NCBI GenBank assembly: GCA_027627225.1
Contig: JAPFQT010000153.1
Coordinates: 186,001-250,000 of the forward strand
Direction: 5' to 3'
Origin: Congeria kusceri
Lineage: Eukaryota; Mollusca; Bivalvia; Myida; Dreissenidae
Length of the DNA stretch: 64,000 bases
Shown: in pieces, positions 1-12,350 of the stretch
How positions within the stretch are numbered: the stretch's first letter is position 1
Layout of the letters: each line of letters opens with the position of its first letter
Position numbers and translations under genes: made by a program
Notes under the pieces: generated by a model
What the model was told of the DNA's origin: nothing
The model's database searches: none
The model's input: only the letters and a program-made list of their open reading frames with translations

Positions 1-310
1 TAGTAGATTCATAAGTCAAACTTATGCAACAAACAGAAGTGTTCAGTCAAATCTATTTAAATGCTAAAAAGTTATATGCATTCAAACTTAACAAAAGTTT
101 CTTTTTTAATTCGTTATAACAACATGCAATTTGTTTTGTTTAACAGTGTATAGCTTTATACAATATTTTTAAATTCTTACATAACGAGTTATATACGTAT
201 AAAGGGAAGCGTCCAAGCTCACCATAGACTACTGAATTAGAAGAAATCAGTTTAATCCCTAGTTTTTTAACAAATCTTCTATGAACTATTTTAATATACT
301 CAGCTTTCGA
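1..310 (-). mobile_element. LINE (non-LTR retrotransposon) ORF2 fragment
   Basis: Read on the minus strand, roughly 300 down to 150 encodes a peptide containing IKIVHRRFVKKLGIK and VYGELGRFPLYV. This matches the segment just C-terminal of the reverse transcriptase in the LINE at 51088-53145, which reads ERVHRKFCKRLLNVK then LYAEVGRFPLYI. Toward base 1 the similarity weakens and stops appear (NAYNFLAFK followed by stops). It is therefore a dead fragment that probably continues left of the window. It carries no RT catalytic motif. It belongs to the same broad family as the second LINE but is clearly diverged from it. Confidence 0.7.
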
Positions 311-350
311 AACTAGAGGGCCGTGATGGCGCAAAGCGCTCACCTGAGAA
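311..350. repeat. Short dispersed-repeat motif (GGGCCGTGATGGCGC / CGCTCACCTGAG)
   Basis: A GC-rich block stands out from the AT-rich surroundings. The combination of a GGGCCNTGATGG-like half and CGCTCACCTGAG is a motif I recall as common in bivalve non-coding DNA. It abuts the LINE fragment. No terminal repeats can be defined, so its class is unknown. Confidence 0.35.
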
Positions 351-852
351 CTGGTACAGATAAAGACCATACTGTTATGACAGGTTTAAAAATTAAGTTA
401 TCTGAACAATACGAAGAGGGGGATAGTATCAATTTTGATTTAAAACATCGGTTAGTGAAATGTGCTAACTGAAGTACGAGTTGGGTAGTAGATGTGCAAT
501 TTTTTTGCCAATGGTTCTCAAATCATTATCTTCGATATTCTTACCTGACACTTTTTCATTAAGTCATGGAAAATGCAGAGACAGTAGATGTTGATGTCTT
601 TTTTGCAAACAGTTTTGGAGAACTAGTTGCAATGCGATAATTGCGATGGCTGTGCTCTAAGGTCAAGTTTTGCTTTTTCTTTCATAATTTTCTGTCCAAT
701 TATGATAAATGATGTTAATGCAGGCTCTTAAGACATCAATGTTGCATGTCCAAATAACTGCATGCAAGTCTTGCAACTATTGGAAATCAAATTGCATTTA
801 TCAATTTTTATGGTCATGCGCAAATGTGCAAGTTTGGTCAACATTGAATCAC
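351..852. other. Gene-free stretch
   Basis: No convincing exon, RNA gene or defined repeat is visible. The sequence is AT-rich and every frame has frequent stops. Confidence 0.6.
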
Positions 853-1110
853 TATATTCGACTTCACCTTTAATCTTACGGTCATAGACAAATTGTACAA
901 TATTGGTGAAGATTGGATAAAAAATGAAGTATCTATCCTGAATAATGTCCATTTTTGCATATTTTTTTCACAACAAAGGGCAATAACTCTGGTGTTTCTG
1001 GTCCGATCTTGCTTATATTCGACTTCAACTGTAATCTCATGGTAATAGACAAACTGTGCAAGATTGGTGAAGATTGGATGAAAAAGATTCTGCGTTTGAT
1101 AAACACACAT
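853..1110. repeat. Partial tandem duplication, 162-bp period
   Basis: The block beginning ATATTCGACTTC at 853 recurs at 1015. Both copies continue through a similar TAATCT, ATAGACAAA and GGTGAAGATTGGAT segment. Between them lies AAAGGGCAATAACTCT, a motif frequent in bivalve non-coding repeats. The copies are diverged at many positions, so the duplication is old. Confidence 0.7.
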
Positions 1111-1143
1111 GCGCCCGGTTGGTGTTGGGTAGCCAATTTCTTA

Positions 1144-1560
1144 GTCCAAATTAGATCAAGGTCAAGGTCAAAGCAAGGTTGGGTGATATGGGTGGATTGG
1201 GAACGGTCATACGTAAAACCTGTGTAAATATCCAAGTGTTGTTGTAAGCGGTGTTGGTGCTAGACGAAACGGTAAAATCTAGTTAACCAAGAAATGGCAC
1301 TTTTGAATCAGTATAAGTCCAAATTAGTTCAAGGTCAAGGTCAAAGTAAAGTTGGGTAATATGAGTGGATTGGGGATGGACATAAGCAACAACTGTGTAA
1401 GTATCAAAGTGTTGTAGCAAGCGGTGTTGGTGCTAGACGAAACGGTAAAATCTAGTTAACCAAGAAACAGCCCATTTGAATTATTCTAAGTGAAATTAGG
1501 TCAAGGTTAAGGTCAAAGTAAGGCTGGGTAATATGGGTGCATTGGGAACGATAAATCCAG
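1144..1560. repeat. 173-bp tandem repeat, about 2.4 copies
   Basis: Units begin at 1144, 1317 and 1490 with GTCCAAATTAG or GTGAAATTAG followed by TCAAGGTCAAGGTCAAAG. The first two are complete and share GGTGTTGGTGCTAGACGA and GGTAAAATCTAGTTAACC. The third breaks off near 1560, where the large palindrome starts. The spacing is exactly 173 bp both times. Confidence 0.85.
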
Positions 1561-2789
1561 TCAGTAAGATTTGAGTGATAATCCAATTATTTCAAATGAT
1601 ACGAGGCAGCAAACTGTTACTGCAGCTTGGTGCAAATACTCTCGCGTTCAATACATCAGAATTAGGGGAGGTCGAATACAGAAAGGTTGTTAGTAAAATG
1701 TAATTAGCAAGCATACATGTATGTTGCAATGTATTTATAATGCTAGCAATATTACTTCTCAAAAGTAACCATCATATAGGTAGTTTTAAATATTTGCTTT
1801 TTAATATTGTAGTAAAGTATAGGGCACGTTTATTTTTGGAAAACAATACGTATATGCATTTGGTTTGTTCTAAAGTGTGTTCTATGCTCTATATTGTAGT
1901 ATATGCATGATCTATAATTGAGCCACAATTGCCTATTTGATAGATGTAACTGCATGTTTCAATGCGGTTTTCTTAAATGAGTGAAATAATATGTATCTGA
2001 GTAAGTATAAGAGTGCTCTTCTAAAAAGTCAGTGTAGCTTTCATGCGAAAGGGCGTTTACGTTTTGTTTCAATATATTATGATGTCTTCGATAGCGTAAT
2101 ATGCATGCATTTATTATATTAAAACGGATTTCATCGTTTTGTATTTCAAGTATTGCGTTACTTTCGCGTGCCTCATGTTGAAGGCATAACAGGATGCTTT
2201 AACCCACATCTAGGGACAAATTAAATGTTAAGTATTCATATTAAACATGCACTTAATTTAGTTTGATAATACATGTAAATAACCGTAATCTGACGGCATA
2301 ATGTTATACTTTAATGCTTAATTTTATTTATTCTATGGTATCTTATTATTTAACTGCATCAGACTTAAACGTTTTTCCATATTTTTTATATCAGACCCTG
2401 AAACAACATTAATGGAAAGTCAGACCGGATCAGTTGTTCTAAAACAGTTGCAGGATATCGGACTAATTAGTTATTACATGTCATATTCATCTGTGAAGTT
2501 TTATCATTGTTCTTATAGTTGTAATAGCTATATATTCACTCTAACGGTAGTAATGGTTGTTATTAATAATAGAATAACTTACTGAACATGTGTGTTGCTA
2601 TGTATTTATGATGCTAGCAATATTAAACTAACAATGTTACATGTAGTCATTATTTACTCCTAAAATTGATGACCGTTAACTTTATTAAATATTTTAGTCC
2701 ACCTACAGGTTAACAAAGATTTAAACAATACGCAAGTGTGTTTTTTAATGCATTTAAGAAGAGTGCAATATACAATGCGATAAAAGCAG

Positions 2790-3960
2790 CAAAAAAAATT
2801 TGCATACACATGTGTCAATGCATCATAAAACTAAAACAGTCTTAAAAAATAGGGGTCACCGGCCTTGTTCCCGAAATATTGGGGTTTACATACGCTACCT
2901 GTCGAAGCCCTTTTTTCAGTTTATGTGACTTGCAATGTTCATTTATATAAAGCGTTCATATTCAAACAAGGACAGAGATTTTTAAATGCATCTTTGTTTC
3001 AATCTTTCGTTTGGCAATATACAAGTGCACTTTAATGATAAAACGCGCTTTATCTGTAGTTACCATTTAAAAATGACCTTTAATGTACACTTTATGAGGT
3101 TAATTATGCATTTAATATGCCTTTGAAAACATCAATTAATTATCAAATATTCGAATATCTTTTGTTCCAAACCACAGATTTTGTTTAAATTTCCATATAC
3201 ATGTGTCATTGTATACTGTAACTAAAACAGTGTTAAAAAATAGGTGTCACCGGCCTTTGTCCGGAAATATTGGGTTTTGAATACGGTACCTGTCGAAGCA
3301 ACTTTTTCAGTTTGGATTTTTTTATCAATGTACATGTAGGAGAGCTTTTTTTCAAACAAGGTTATGGTTCTTTCAACTGATATGTCTTCACATGTCTTAT
3401 TTGGCAATATACAAGTGTATTTTGATAATAAAAAAAGCTTTACCTATATTTACTGTTTAAATAATGAATTTGGCTGGACATTTACATAGGTCAAATGGGT
3501 ACTAATAATACCTTTAAAACGTAATTTATTATGCATCAATATATTTTGTTCCAAACGACAGAATTTCTTATATTTTCGCACATACATGCACCAACGTATA
3601 CTTACATCAAAACATTAATAAAAAGAATGGGTCACCGAACTTGTCCGGGAAATATTGGACTTTACCTGTGTAGCCTTATTCATCTTTCGTGTTTACGTAA
3701 ACAACGTATCAATTGTCAAAATAGAATGAAGATATTTAATGGATCTTTTTTAACTAATATGTTTGGCAATACATTGTTTACATGTGGTTTTGATAATTAT
3801 AAGGCTTTATGAACGTTTAACGATCGACAGGAACTTAATTTTTTACACATATTTATATTTATTGATTGAAATAAGTATATTGTAACCTATACACAATAAA
3901 GAAATAATGAAGCAAAAGGAGAAATTAACCCAATCATTTTCTTTTTGTTGCGAACGTCTT
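2790..3960. repeat. 388-bp tandem repeat, three degenerate copies
   Basis: Related segments recur at about 2806, 3194 and 3580. Each contains a CATACACATGTGTCAATG-like block, a run of ACTAAAACAG or similar, and GGTCACCGGCCTTGT followed by a GAAATATTGG block. Each ends near TTTGGCAATATACAAGTG. The whole block is absent from the matching place in the right palindrome arm (near 13900-13950). It was therefore gained on the left or lost on the right after the arms formed. Confidence 0.75.
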
Positions 3961-4619
3961 TAAGTGATTTTCCATTTATCTCAGATGATTCGCGTTACCA
4001 AACTTTGGCCACAGCATGGTGCCAATACACTAGTGTTCAACAAACGAGAATTGGGGGAAAATCAAATAAAGTAAGAGTGTTAGTAATAATCAAATTTACA
4101 ATCATACATGTTAAAATATATTAATGATCATAGCAAACTTATTTTAACAAAACAATCCATTATTTAGCGTTCTATATTTGTTCTCCCCAAACACATTTAT
4201 TTGGCTTCATTTCCAGCATTCGGGTGCTCTCATTGTCTTACTTTCAGTATTATGGCGAGTTGCAAGACTAGGCATCATTTGTCAAATGATACAGTTTAGT
4301 TGATAATAATTAACCATAAATTCTCCGGAATAAAGATACCGTTATGGTGTCTTTATAGCTCACCTTCTTAAGTGCGTTTTTCGATTTCTGTCACAGCTAT
4401 CTTTAGCTTCTACCTCACCTTTTGATACTGCATTGTTGGTAGTGTCACATTTCCAGCATTATGTCGAAATGTAGTGCCTACTGTGTTCGTTTGTTGCTTC
4501 TACCTCCCGTTGTATACCCCCACAAAATGGGAGGCATTAGGCATTGCTCTTGGCGGTCCGTCGGACCGTACGTACGTACGTATGCTCGTTTTGGAATTGT
4601 ATGGATTCAAGTCCTCTTT

Positions 4620-5420
4620 TACTGCTGGGCGGATTTCGGTAAAACTTTCACAGATGAAGACCCTTAATGTGTGGGTGATCGTGAGGGATGGAATTTTTGC
4701 TGTGACCAATTTAGGTAGAATTGTGGTCCTTTGTCATATTTTCCAACACGAATATATAATTATCAATTTCTCTTCAACCGCTGGGCGAATTTAACTCACA
4801 CGTTCACAGCTGACGAAATTTAATGTGTAGGTGATCGTAAAAGAAGACATTGAGGCTGCGTCGAATTTTGGCAGGTTTATGGGTATTTGTCATTTTATCA
4901 CTATAGTACTTCTTGAAATTTTGTGGACTAAACTCTTTTTTAAGTGCTGCGCTGATTTTGCTCAAACTTTCAAAGCTAAAGAATCGTCATGTGTAGGTGA
5001 TCTGAAAGGAATGAATTTCGATTGCGACCAATTTTGGCAGATTTATGGCCCTTGGCTACTTTTCTACTTTAGGGTTAGTGTTAGACTGACGACTCAACTT
5101 CTACTTGACAGCTTAAACGATTTTGCTCAATCCTTCACAGCTAAAGGGCTTCAATGTGTAGGTAATCATTAATGAGGGAAATTCGGTAGCAACCAATTTT
5201 GGCAGAATTATGGCCCTTTGCCACTTTTCCATTATGGCATATATACTTCCCGATATTTTGTGAACTCATCTCCTCTTGAAATGCTTGGCGGATGGCTTTC
5301 AAACTGTCACAGCTGAAGGACATTAATGTTTAGGTGATCGTAAAGGAAGCAATTTTGGCTGCGATCAATTTTGGCAGAATTGCGGCTCTTTGTCATTTGT
5401 TCTACTATCGAATATATTTG
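4620..5420 (-). repeat. Sub-repeats of about 170-180 bp, left arm
   Basis: Four to five degenerate copies follow one another. Each combines a TGTAGGTGATCGTAA block, an AATTTTGGCAG block, a CCTTTGTCA block and a TTCACAGCT block. The same series occurs inverted at 12480-13250 and in shortened form in every unit of the array (for example 18060-18790). It is the most internally repetitive part of the unit. Open frames here are incidental. Confidence 0.7.
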
Positions 5421-7789
5421 AAAAAAAATTGTTCAGTCAAAAATAAGTCCTTTGTATGTTTCCAAACACATGTCGTGGGGGCATCCGTGTCTGTGACACA
5501 TCTAGTTGATACTGTATTGTTGAATGTTCCATGTTTTAAGCATTATGGCGATTTGTCGTGCTGACTGTTCGTTTGCAGCTTGTAGAAATTAAAATTACAA
5601 ATTAAAATGCATACTTTCAGCGTCTAAAGTGCTTTCTGAGTCGTATATCTGTAATTGTTATATATTATATAACATTTTTTGTTCTTACTTGCCTGTTTTT
5701 ATGGGCAATTGAATATTTCAAGGCGGTTTACCCATATGAGTGATATATTTGTAACTAAACGTGCGCATATTTGTAAACAATCTGTGTTGTTTACATGCGT
5801 AATGGCGTTTTCCATTGGATCAAATATATGACATCTTCTGAAGCATAAAAAGTTTTTTATTTAAATATAAGCGTGTCAAATCTGGTTGTATTTCAAGCAT
5901 TAAGTTACATTTGTCTATTTCTTTCGATAGTTTGTTGAAATGCTTGCGCATGCATCTTAGGAAAATATTAATGTTAATTTCTTTTTTGATCTTCACAAAT
6001 AATTGTAATTTCATATGCTAATTGTTTTAGATTACGTATAGCTGACAGAATAATATTCCGCATTATGTATGCTGATTACTGATTAATCGATTGTCTGATT
6101 TTATCTTATTTCTCTCCATCATGTTTTTTAATTTTATACTTTTTATGCATACTATCGATTCGATTTCTGTCTTTATCAGCTTATGCATACTCATGGCGAA
6201 TGTCCTGCATAGAGATATTTTGGCAGTTCCACAGGTTTGTTTATGTATTTCATGTCATAAATGCAATAATTGCATTGGCCGTATATTATAACGCAATAGG
6301 ATACCTCCCGCATGTTGTGGGGATTAAATCCCTATTGTCTGAATACATAATATCTGATGAAGCAAATATTATATGCGATTTGGTCTGTAAGAACTGTATG
6401 CTTACAACTTTAATTTAATTAGTTACTACGTAGACTGTTACATGTGTTTATTTAAATAAAAAATGACAATTTACATTGACTTAACATGTGAATTAAAATA
6501 AGTGCATAAGGGAAAGAAAGGACAATTTTTGTTATATTTGTAAAATACGTTCCCGAAATGCGTCTACGTTCTACATTTGTTCTCAACAGATGCATTTCAT
6601 TTTGCGAGATGCCGGACCACAATCCGTTTGACTACAATCAAGTTAATAATGAATTGTTTGATCATTCGTTAAATAATCCTATTACGAATACCATTACATT
6701 GTTTTGATAATTACTTTATTAAGTTCGTTGCTCGATTTCAGTCATTTCCACCATTGAGTTTCTATCATTAGCTACCATTATCTTCTTTTTGACCACTTGT
6801 TGCGAGTTTCGTATACATTGATATGAGGCTCATATATTAAAATAAAATTAATTGCGTTACTTTTTGATATCATACTATTGGGTTGGCCACACTTCAAACA
6901 TTATTTTTAGTCTACTTCTGATTGTGTTCGCTTGCTGACTGTCAGAATTAAATTTACTTGTTTAATTGCATCATTTTGGTGTCTACAGTGCGTTCTAAGC
7001 CATATGTACTAGTTTATGCTTGATCTATACTTTATAGAACCATTTTAAGTATTTACATTTTGTTTGAATATGCAATACCTTCAAAATCGTAAACTTAAGG
7101 CATGTATCATAATTAAAACGGACTCCATCGTACAGAATCCATTGTATTTAAAGTATTACGATACTTCATTGTGCCTCTTTTCGGTAGGATATCAATATGC
7201 TTTTACACACAACTGGAGACAACTTAGATGTTAATTAGACATATAATCAAATGAAATTAATGCTTTTGGATAGTAATTGAGGAATAACCGTAAACTGACT
7301 GCATACTTTTCTCTTTAATGGTGTCATTTGTTTGTCATTTATTCTATGGTATCTTATTATTTGACTGCGCCACCCTAAAATCTTCTTCCATATGCTGTAT
7401 AACAGACTCTAAAACAACATTAATGGAAAATGATATGGGATCAGTTGTACTTAAGCAGCTGCAAGATATCTTACTAACTGTTAGCATCGACATACCATAA
7501 TTACCTGTGTATTGAATTATCTGCGGATTATATGGATGACACTTACCCAGGGTTTATTTATCAATGCTTTAAAATTGTTCTTACAGTTGTAATAAATGTT
7601 TATATTCTGTAATGGTTGTAATGGTTGTTAGTAACAAATCGAATGAACGAGCATGTACATGTATGTTACTATGTATTTATGATGCTAGCTATATTATAGT
7701 AACAATAGTAGTCGTTAGTTATTGTTAAAATTGTATACATCTCTCTTCATAAAATCCACAAATAAAGGTGTACTTTACTGTATCTACTT

Positions 7790-8035
7790 TAGCGTTTACG
7801 CTGAACATTGGCGCCGGTACTACCGAGTACTTAACAATTGGTAACGGACTAGGACGGGTATTTTTAAGTAAATGTGTATATTTGAAGTAACTAACCTAGC
7901 AAAGCGAGCGAAAGAACAGCATATTTAGCCAGTTTTGACTGAGTGATATATGCCCATATATGTATGGCCCATATATGTAAAGAAGTTACAAGAAAAAAAT
8001 AAGATAATCGATTGAGTCAGCAAACACCAAGCGAA
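7790..8035. repeat. Orientation-switch segment X, left copy
   Basis: About 245 bp that differs from the rest of the satellite unit and includes TTGGCGCCGGTACTACCG, GCAAAGCGAGCGAAAGA and CCCATATATGTATGGCCCAT. To its left the satellite runs inverted. To its right it runs in array orientation. Its inverted twin is at 9840-10085 and looks about 95% identical by eye. It marks the junction of head-to-head satellite blocks, perhaps an inversion breakpoint. Confidence 0.75.
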
Positions 8036-8835
8036 ATATTATTCTCTCATCCAAACGTTATCCATAATTATTAGCATATGGAATTAAAATTATTTGTTGA
8101 TATAACAAAATAACATTTGTATTTGCCCCACACACTTGCACAAGAATCTCACCATACTACCGGAATAAATAAGATCATGTAACTTAATGCTTCAAATACA
8201 ACCAGATTTGATACGTTTAGAATCTAATAAAGAAATATTGTTTATGCTTCAGAAGATATCATATATTCAATCAAACAGAAAACACCATTACGTATGTAAA
8301 CAACACAGACTGTTTACCAATATGCGTAAGGAAAGGGTCTCTTTTAGTTACACGTATTTTACTCAGTTTGGTAAACGCCTTAAAATATGAAATTGCCTCT
8401 ATATAGCAGACAATTGACATTTACATGTAAACTAGTTCTATAACATATAGAACATGTACATATATAAGAAATAGAACACACTATGGACATTACAATTATG
8501 CATTTTAATTAGTAATTTTAATTTCTACAGGCTGCTAAAGAACACATTCAGCACAACACATCGACATAATGCTGGAAATATGGCACACTCAAAAATAAAG
8601 TATCAAACAAGGAAGGTAGAAGCAGCAAACAATCACAGCCGAACTAAACTTTGACATAATGCTGAAAATATTGCACTACCAACAATCACAGAAATCAAAC
8701 AACGCACTTAATAAAGTATGCTATCAATACATTATCATACTACGTATAATTATGTTAATTACTACCAATTAAAGTGTATTAGTTGACAAAATATGCCTTG
8801 TACTGACATTCGCCATAATACTTTATAAAAAGACA

Positions 8836-9039
8836 ATGAGAGCACCCGAATGCTGGAAACTAGACTCAATAAATGTGTTTGGAGAGAGCAAATATAGAAC
8901 GCTAAATGAGGGTTATTTGTGTTAAAATAATATTACTAACATCATAAATACATTGTAACATACAAACTTGTAAGTAAGTAAGTAAGTAAATATTAATTAG
9001 CGTGACATATGCATTTGACAAAGTTTGATATACATTTTA
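8836..9039. repeat. Palindrome centre (loop)
   Basis: Unpaired spacer between the two arms. The left part (8836 to about 8965) is satellite sequence in array orientation, matching the GACAATGAGAGCACCCGAAT segment of later units. A short (TAAG)n run sits at 8971-8988. The geometric centre computed from segment X and from the inner arm ends agrees, near 8937. Confidence 0.75.
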
Positions 9040-9839
9040 TGATATTATGGCGAATTTCAGTACAAGGCTTATTTTGTTAACTAATACAGTTTGATTGGTA
9101 GTAATTAACAAAAGTATACGTAGTATGAAAATGTATTGATGGCATACTATAGTAAGTGCGTTGTTCGATTTCTGTGACTGTTGGTAGTGCAATATTTCCA
9201 GTAGTATGTCAAAGGGTAGTGCTCACTGTGATTGTTTGCTGCTTCTACCTTCCTTTTTTGATACTGTATTTTTGAGTGTGCCATATTTCCAGCATTATGT
9301 CGATATGTCCTGCTGAATGTGTTCTTTAGCAGCTTGAATAAATTAAAATTACTAATTAAAATGCATAATTGTAGTGTCTATAGTGTGTTCTATGTCTTAT
9401 ATCTGTACCTGTTCTATATGTTATAGAACTAGTTTACATGTAAATCTCAATTGCCTGCTTTATAGAGGCAATTGCATATTTAAAGGCGTTTACCAAACTG
9501 AGTAAAACATGTGTAACTAAAAGAGACTCTTTTCTTACGCATATTGGTAAACAGTCTGTGTTGTTTACATACGAAATGGCGTTTTCTGTTTGATTGAATA
9601 TATGATATCTTCTTTATTAGATTCTAAACGAATCAAATCTGGTTGTATTTGAAGCATTAAGTTACATGAGCTTATTTATGTCGGCAGTATGGTGAGATCC
9701 TTGCGCAAGCGTGTGGGGCAAATACAAATGTTATTTTGTTATATTAACAAATATGTTTAATTCCATATGCTGATAATTGTGGATAACGTTTGGATGAGAG
9801 AATAACATTTCGCTTGGTGTTTGCTGACTCAATCGATTA

Positions 9840-10085
9840 TCTTATTTTTTTCTTGTAACTTCTTTACATATATGGGCCATACATATATGGGCATATATCA
9901 CTCGGTCAAAACTGGCTAAATATACTGCTCTTTCGCTCGCTTTGCTAGCGTAGTTACTTCAAATATACACATTTACTTAAAAATACCCGTCCTAGTCCGT
10001 ACGAATTGTTAAGTACTCGGTAGTACCGGCGCCAATGTTCAGCGAAAACGCTAAAGTAGAGACAGTGGGTATATACACCTTTATT
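9840..10085. repeat. Orientation-switch segment X, right copy
   Basis: Inverted copy of 7790-8035, with the same GCGCC, GAGTACTTAA and GGGCCATACATATATGGG blocks in reverse complement. Only scattered substitutions and one- or two-base indels separate the copies. The low divergence shows that the palindrome is either young or homogenised by gene conversion. Confidence 0.75.
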
Positions 10086-12350
10086 TGTGGATTATATGAA
10101 GATACATGTATACAATATTAATAATAACTAACGACTACTATTGTTACTATAATATAGCTAGCATCATACATACATAGTAACATACATGTGCATGCCTCTT
10201 GTTCATTCGATTTATTACAAACAACCATTACAACCATTACAGAAAACATACATTTATTACAACTGAAATAACAATTTTAAAGCTTTAAAATATAAACCCT
10301 GGATAAGTGTCATCCATATAATCCATACCTAATTCGATACACAGGTAATTATGGTATGTCGAAGCTAACAATTAGAAATATATCTTGCAGCTGTTTCAGT
10401 ACAACTGATCCCATATCATTTTCCATTAATGTTGTTTTAGAGGTTGTTATACAACATATGGAAGAAGATTTTAGGGCGGCGCATTCAAATAATAAGATAC
10501 CATAGAATAAATGAAAAACAAATGACACCATTACAGTAGAAAAGTATGCAGACAGCGTACGGTTATCCTCAATTACTAGCAGAAGGCATTACTTTCATTT
10601 GATAATATAACTTATAAACATCTAAGTTGTCTCCAGTTGTGTGTAAAAGCATATTGCTATCCTACCGAAAAGAGGCACAAGAAAGTATCGTTATACTTGA
10701 AATACATTGGATTCTGTAAGATGGAATCAGTTTTAAATATGATAAATGCCTTAAGTTTACGATTTTGAAGGTATCGCATATTCAAACAAAATGTAAATAT
10801 TTAAAATGGTTCTATAAAGTATAGATCAAGAATAAACTAGTACATAGGGCTTAGAAGGCACTGTAGACACCAAAATGATGCATTTCAACAAGTAAATTTA
10901 ATTGCGACAGTCAGCAAGCGAACACAATCAGAAGTAGACTAAAAATAATTCTTGAAGTGTAGCCAACCCAATAGTATGATATCAAAAAGTAACGTAATTA
11001 ATTGTATTATCATGTACGAGTCTCATAACAATGTATACGAAACTCGCAATAAGTGGTAAAAAAGAAGATAACGGTAGCTAATGATAGAAACTCAATGTTG
11101 GAAATGACTGAAATCGAGCAACGCACTTAATAAAGTAATTAAAAAGACATGGTAATGGTATTCGTAATAGGATTATTTAACGAGTGATCAAACAATTCAT
11201 TATTAACTTGATTGAAGTCAAACGGATTGTGGTCCGGCATCTCGCAAATGAAATGCATTTGTTGAGAACAAATGTAGAACGTCGAAGCATTTCGGGAACG
11301 TATTACACATATTACAAAAATTGTCCTTTCTTTTCCTTAATCACTTATTTTAATTAGCACGGTAAGTTAATGTAGATTGTCCTTTTTTATTTAAATAATC
11401 ACATATAACAGCCTACGTAGTAACTATTTAAATTAAAGGTGTAAGCATATTTTTCTTATAGACCAAATCGCATATAATATATGCTTCATAAGATAGTATG
11501 TATACAGACAATAGGGATTTAATGCCCACAAAATGCTGGAGATATCCTATTGCGTTATAATATACGGCCAATGAAATAATTGCATTTATGACATCAAATA
11601 CATTTACAAACCTGTGGAATTGCTAAGATATCCCTATGCAGAAATTCGCCATAAGTATGCATAAGCTGATTAAGACAGAAGTCGAATCGATAGTATGCAT
11701 AAAAAACTTAAAATTGAAAAACATGATGGAGAGAAATAAGATATTGAAGACAATCGATTAATCCGTAATCAGCATACACAATGCGGAATATTATTCTGTC
11801 AGCTAGACGTAATCTAAAACAATTTGCATATGAAATTACAATTATTTGTGAAGGTCAAAAAAATTAACATTGATATTTGCCTAAGATGCATGAGCAAGCA
11901 TCTCAACATACTATCTAAAGAAATAAACGCATGTAACTTAATGCTTGAAATACAACCAGATTTCACACGTTTTTAAATTAATAAAAAAAATAACTTTTAT
12001 GTTTCAGAAGATGTCATATATTTAATCAAATAGAAAACGCCATTACGCATGTAAACAACACTGCTTGTTTACAAGTATGCGCTCGTGTAGTTGCAAATAT
12101 ATCACTCATATTGGTAAACCGCCTTGAAATATTAAATAGCCCATACAAACAGGCAAGTAAGAACAAAAATTGTTCTATAATATATAACAATTATATAAAT
12201 GTATGACAAAGAACGCACTGTAGACGCTGAAAATATTCATTTTAATTTATAATTTCAATTTCTACAAGGTGCAAACGAACAGTCAGCACGACAAATCAAA
12301 ATAGTGCTAAAAATATTGCACACTCAACAATACAGTGTCAACTAGATGTG

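Larger units (their letters stand above)
1565..8835. repeat. Left arm of a ~13.7-kb palindrome
   Basis: The reverse complement of this arm matches 9040-15235 nearly throughout. Paired landmarks include 1590-1690 with 15110-15230, 4000-4130 with 13720-13880, 4500-4570 with 13260-13330, 7330-7500 with 10340-10530, and 7800-8035 with 9840-10080. The arm is longer than its partner mainly because of an extra 1.17-kb block of 388-bp repeats at 2790-3960. Compared with the array further right, 1565 to about 7790 runs in inverted orientation and about 8035-8835 in array orientation, so the arm contains its own orientation switch. No gene is recognised inside it. Confidence 0.85.
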
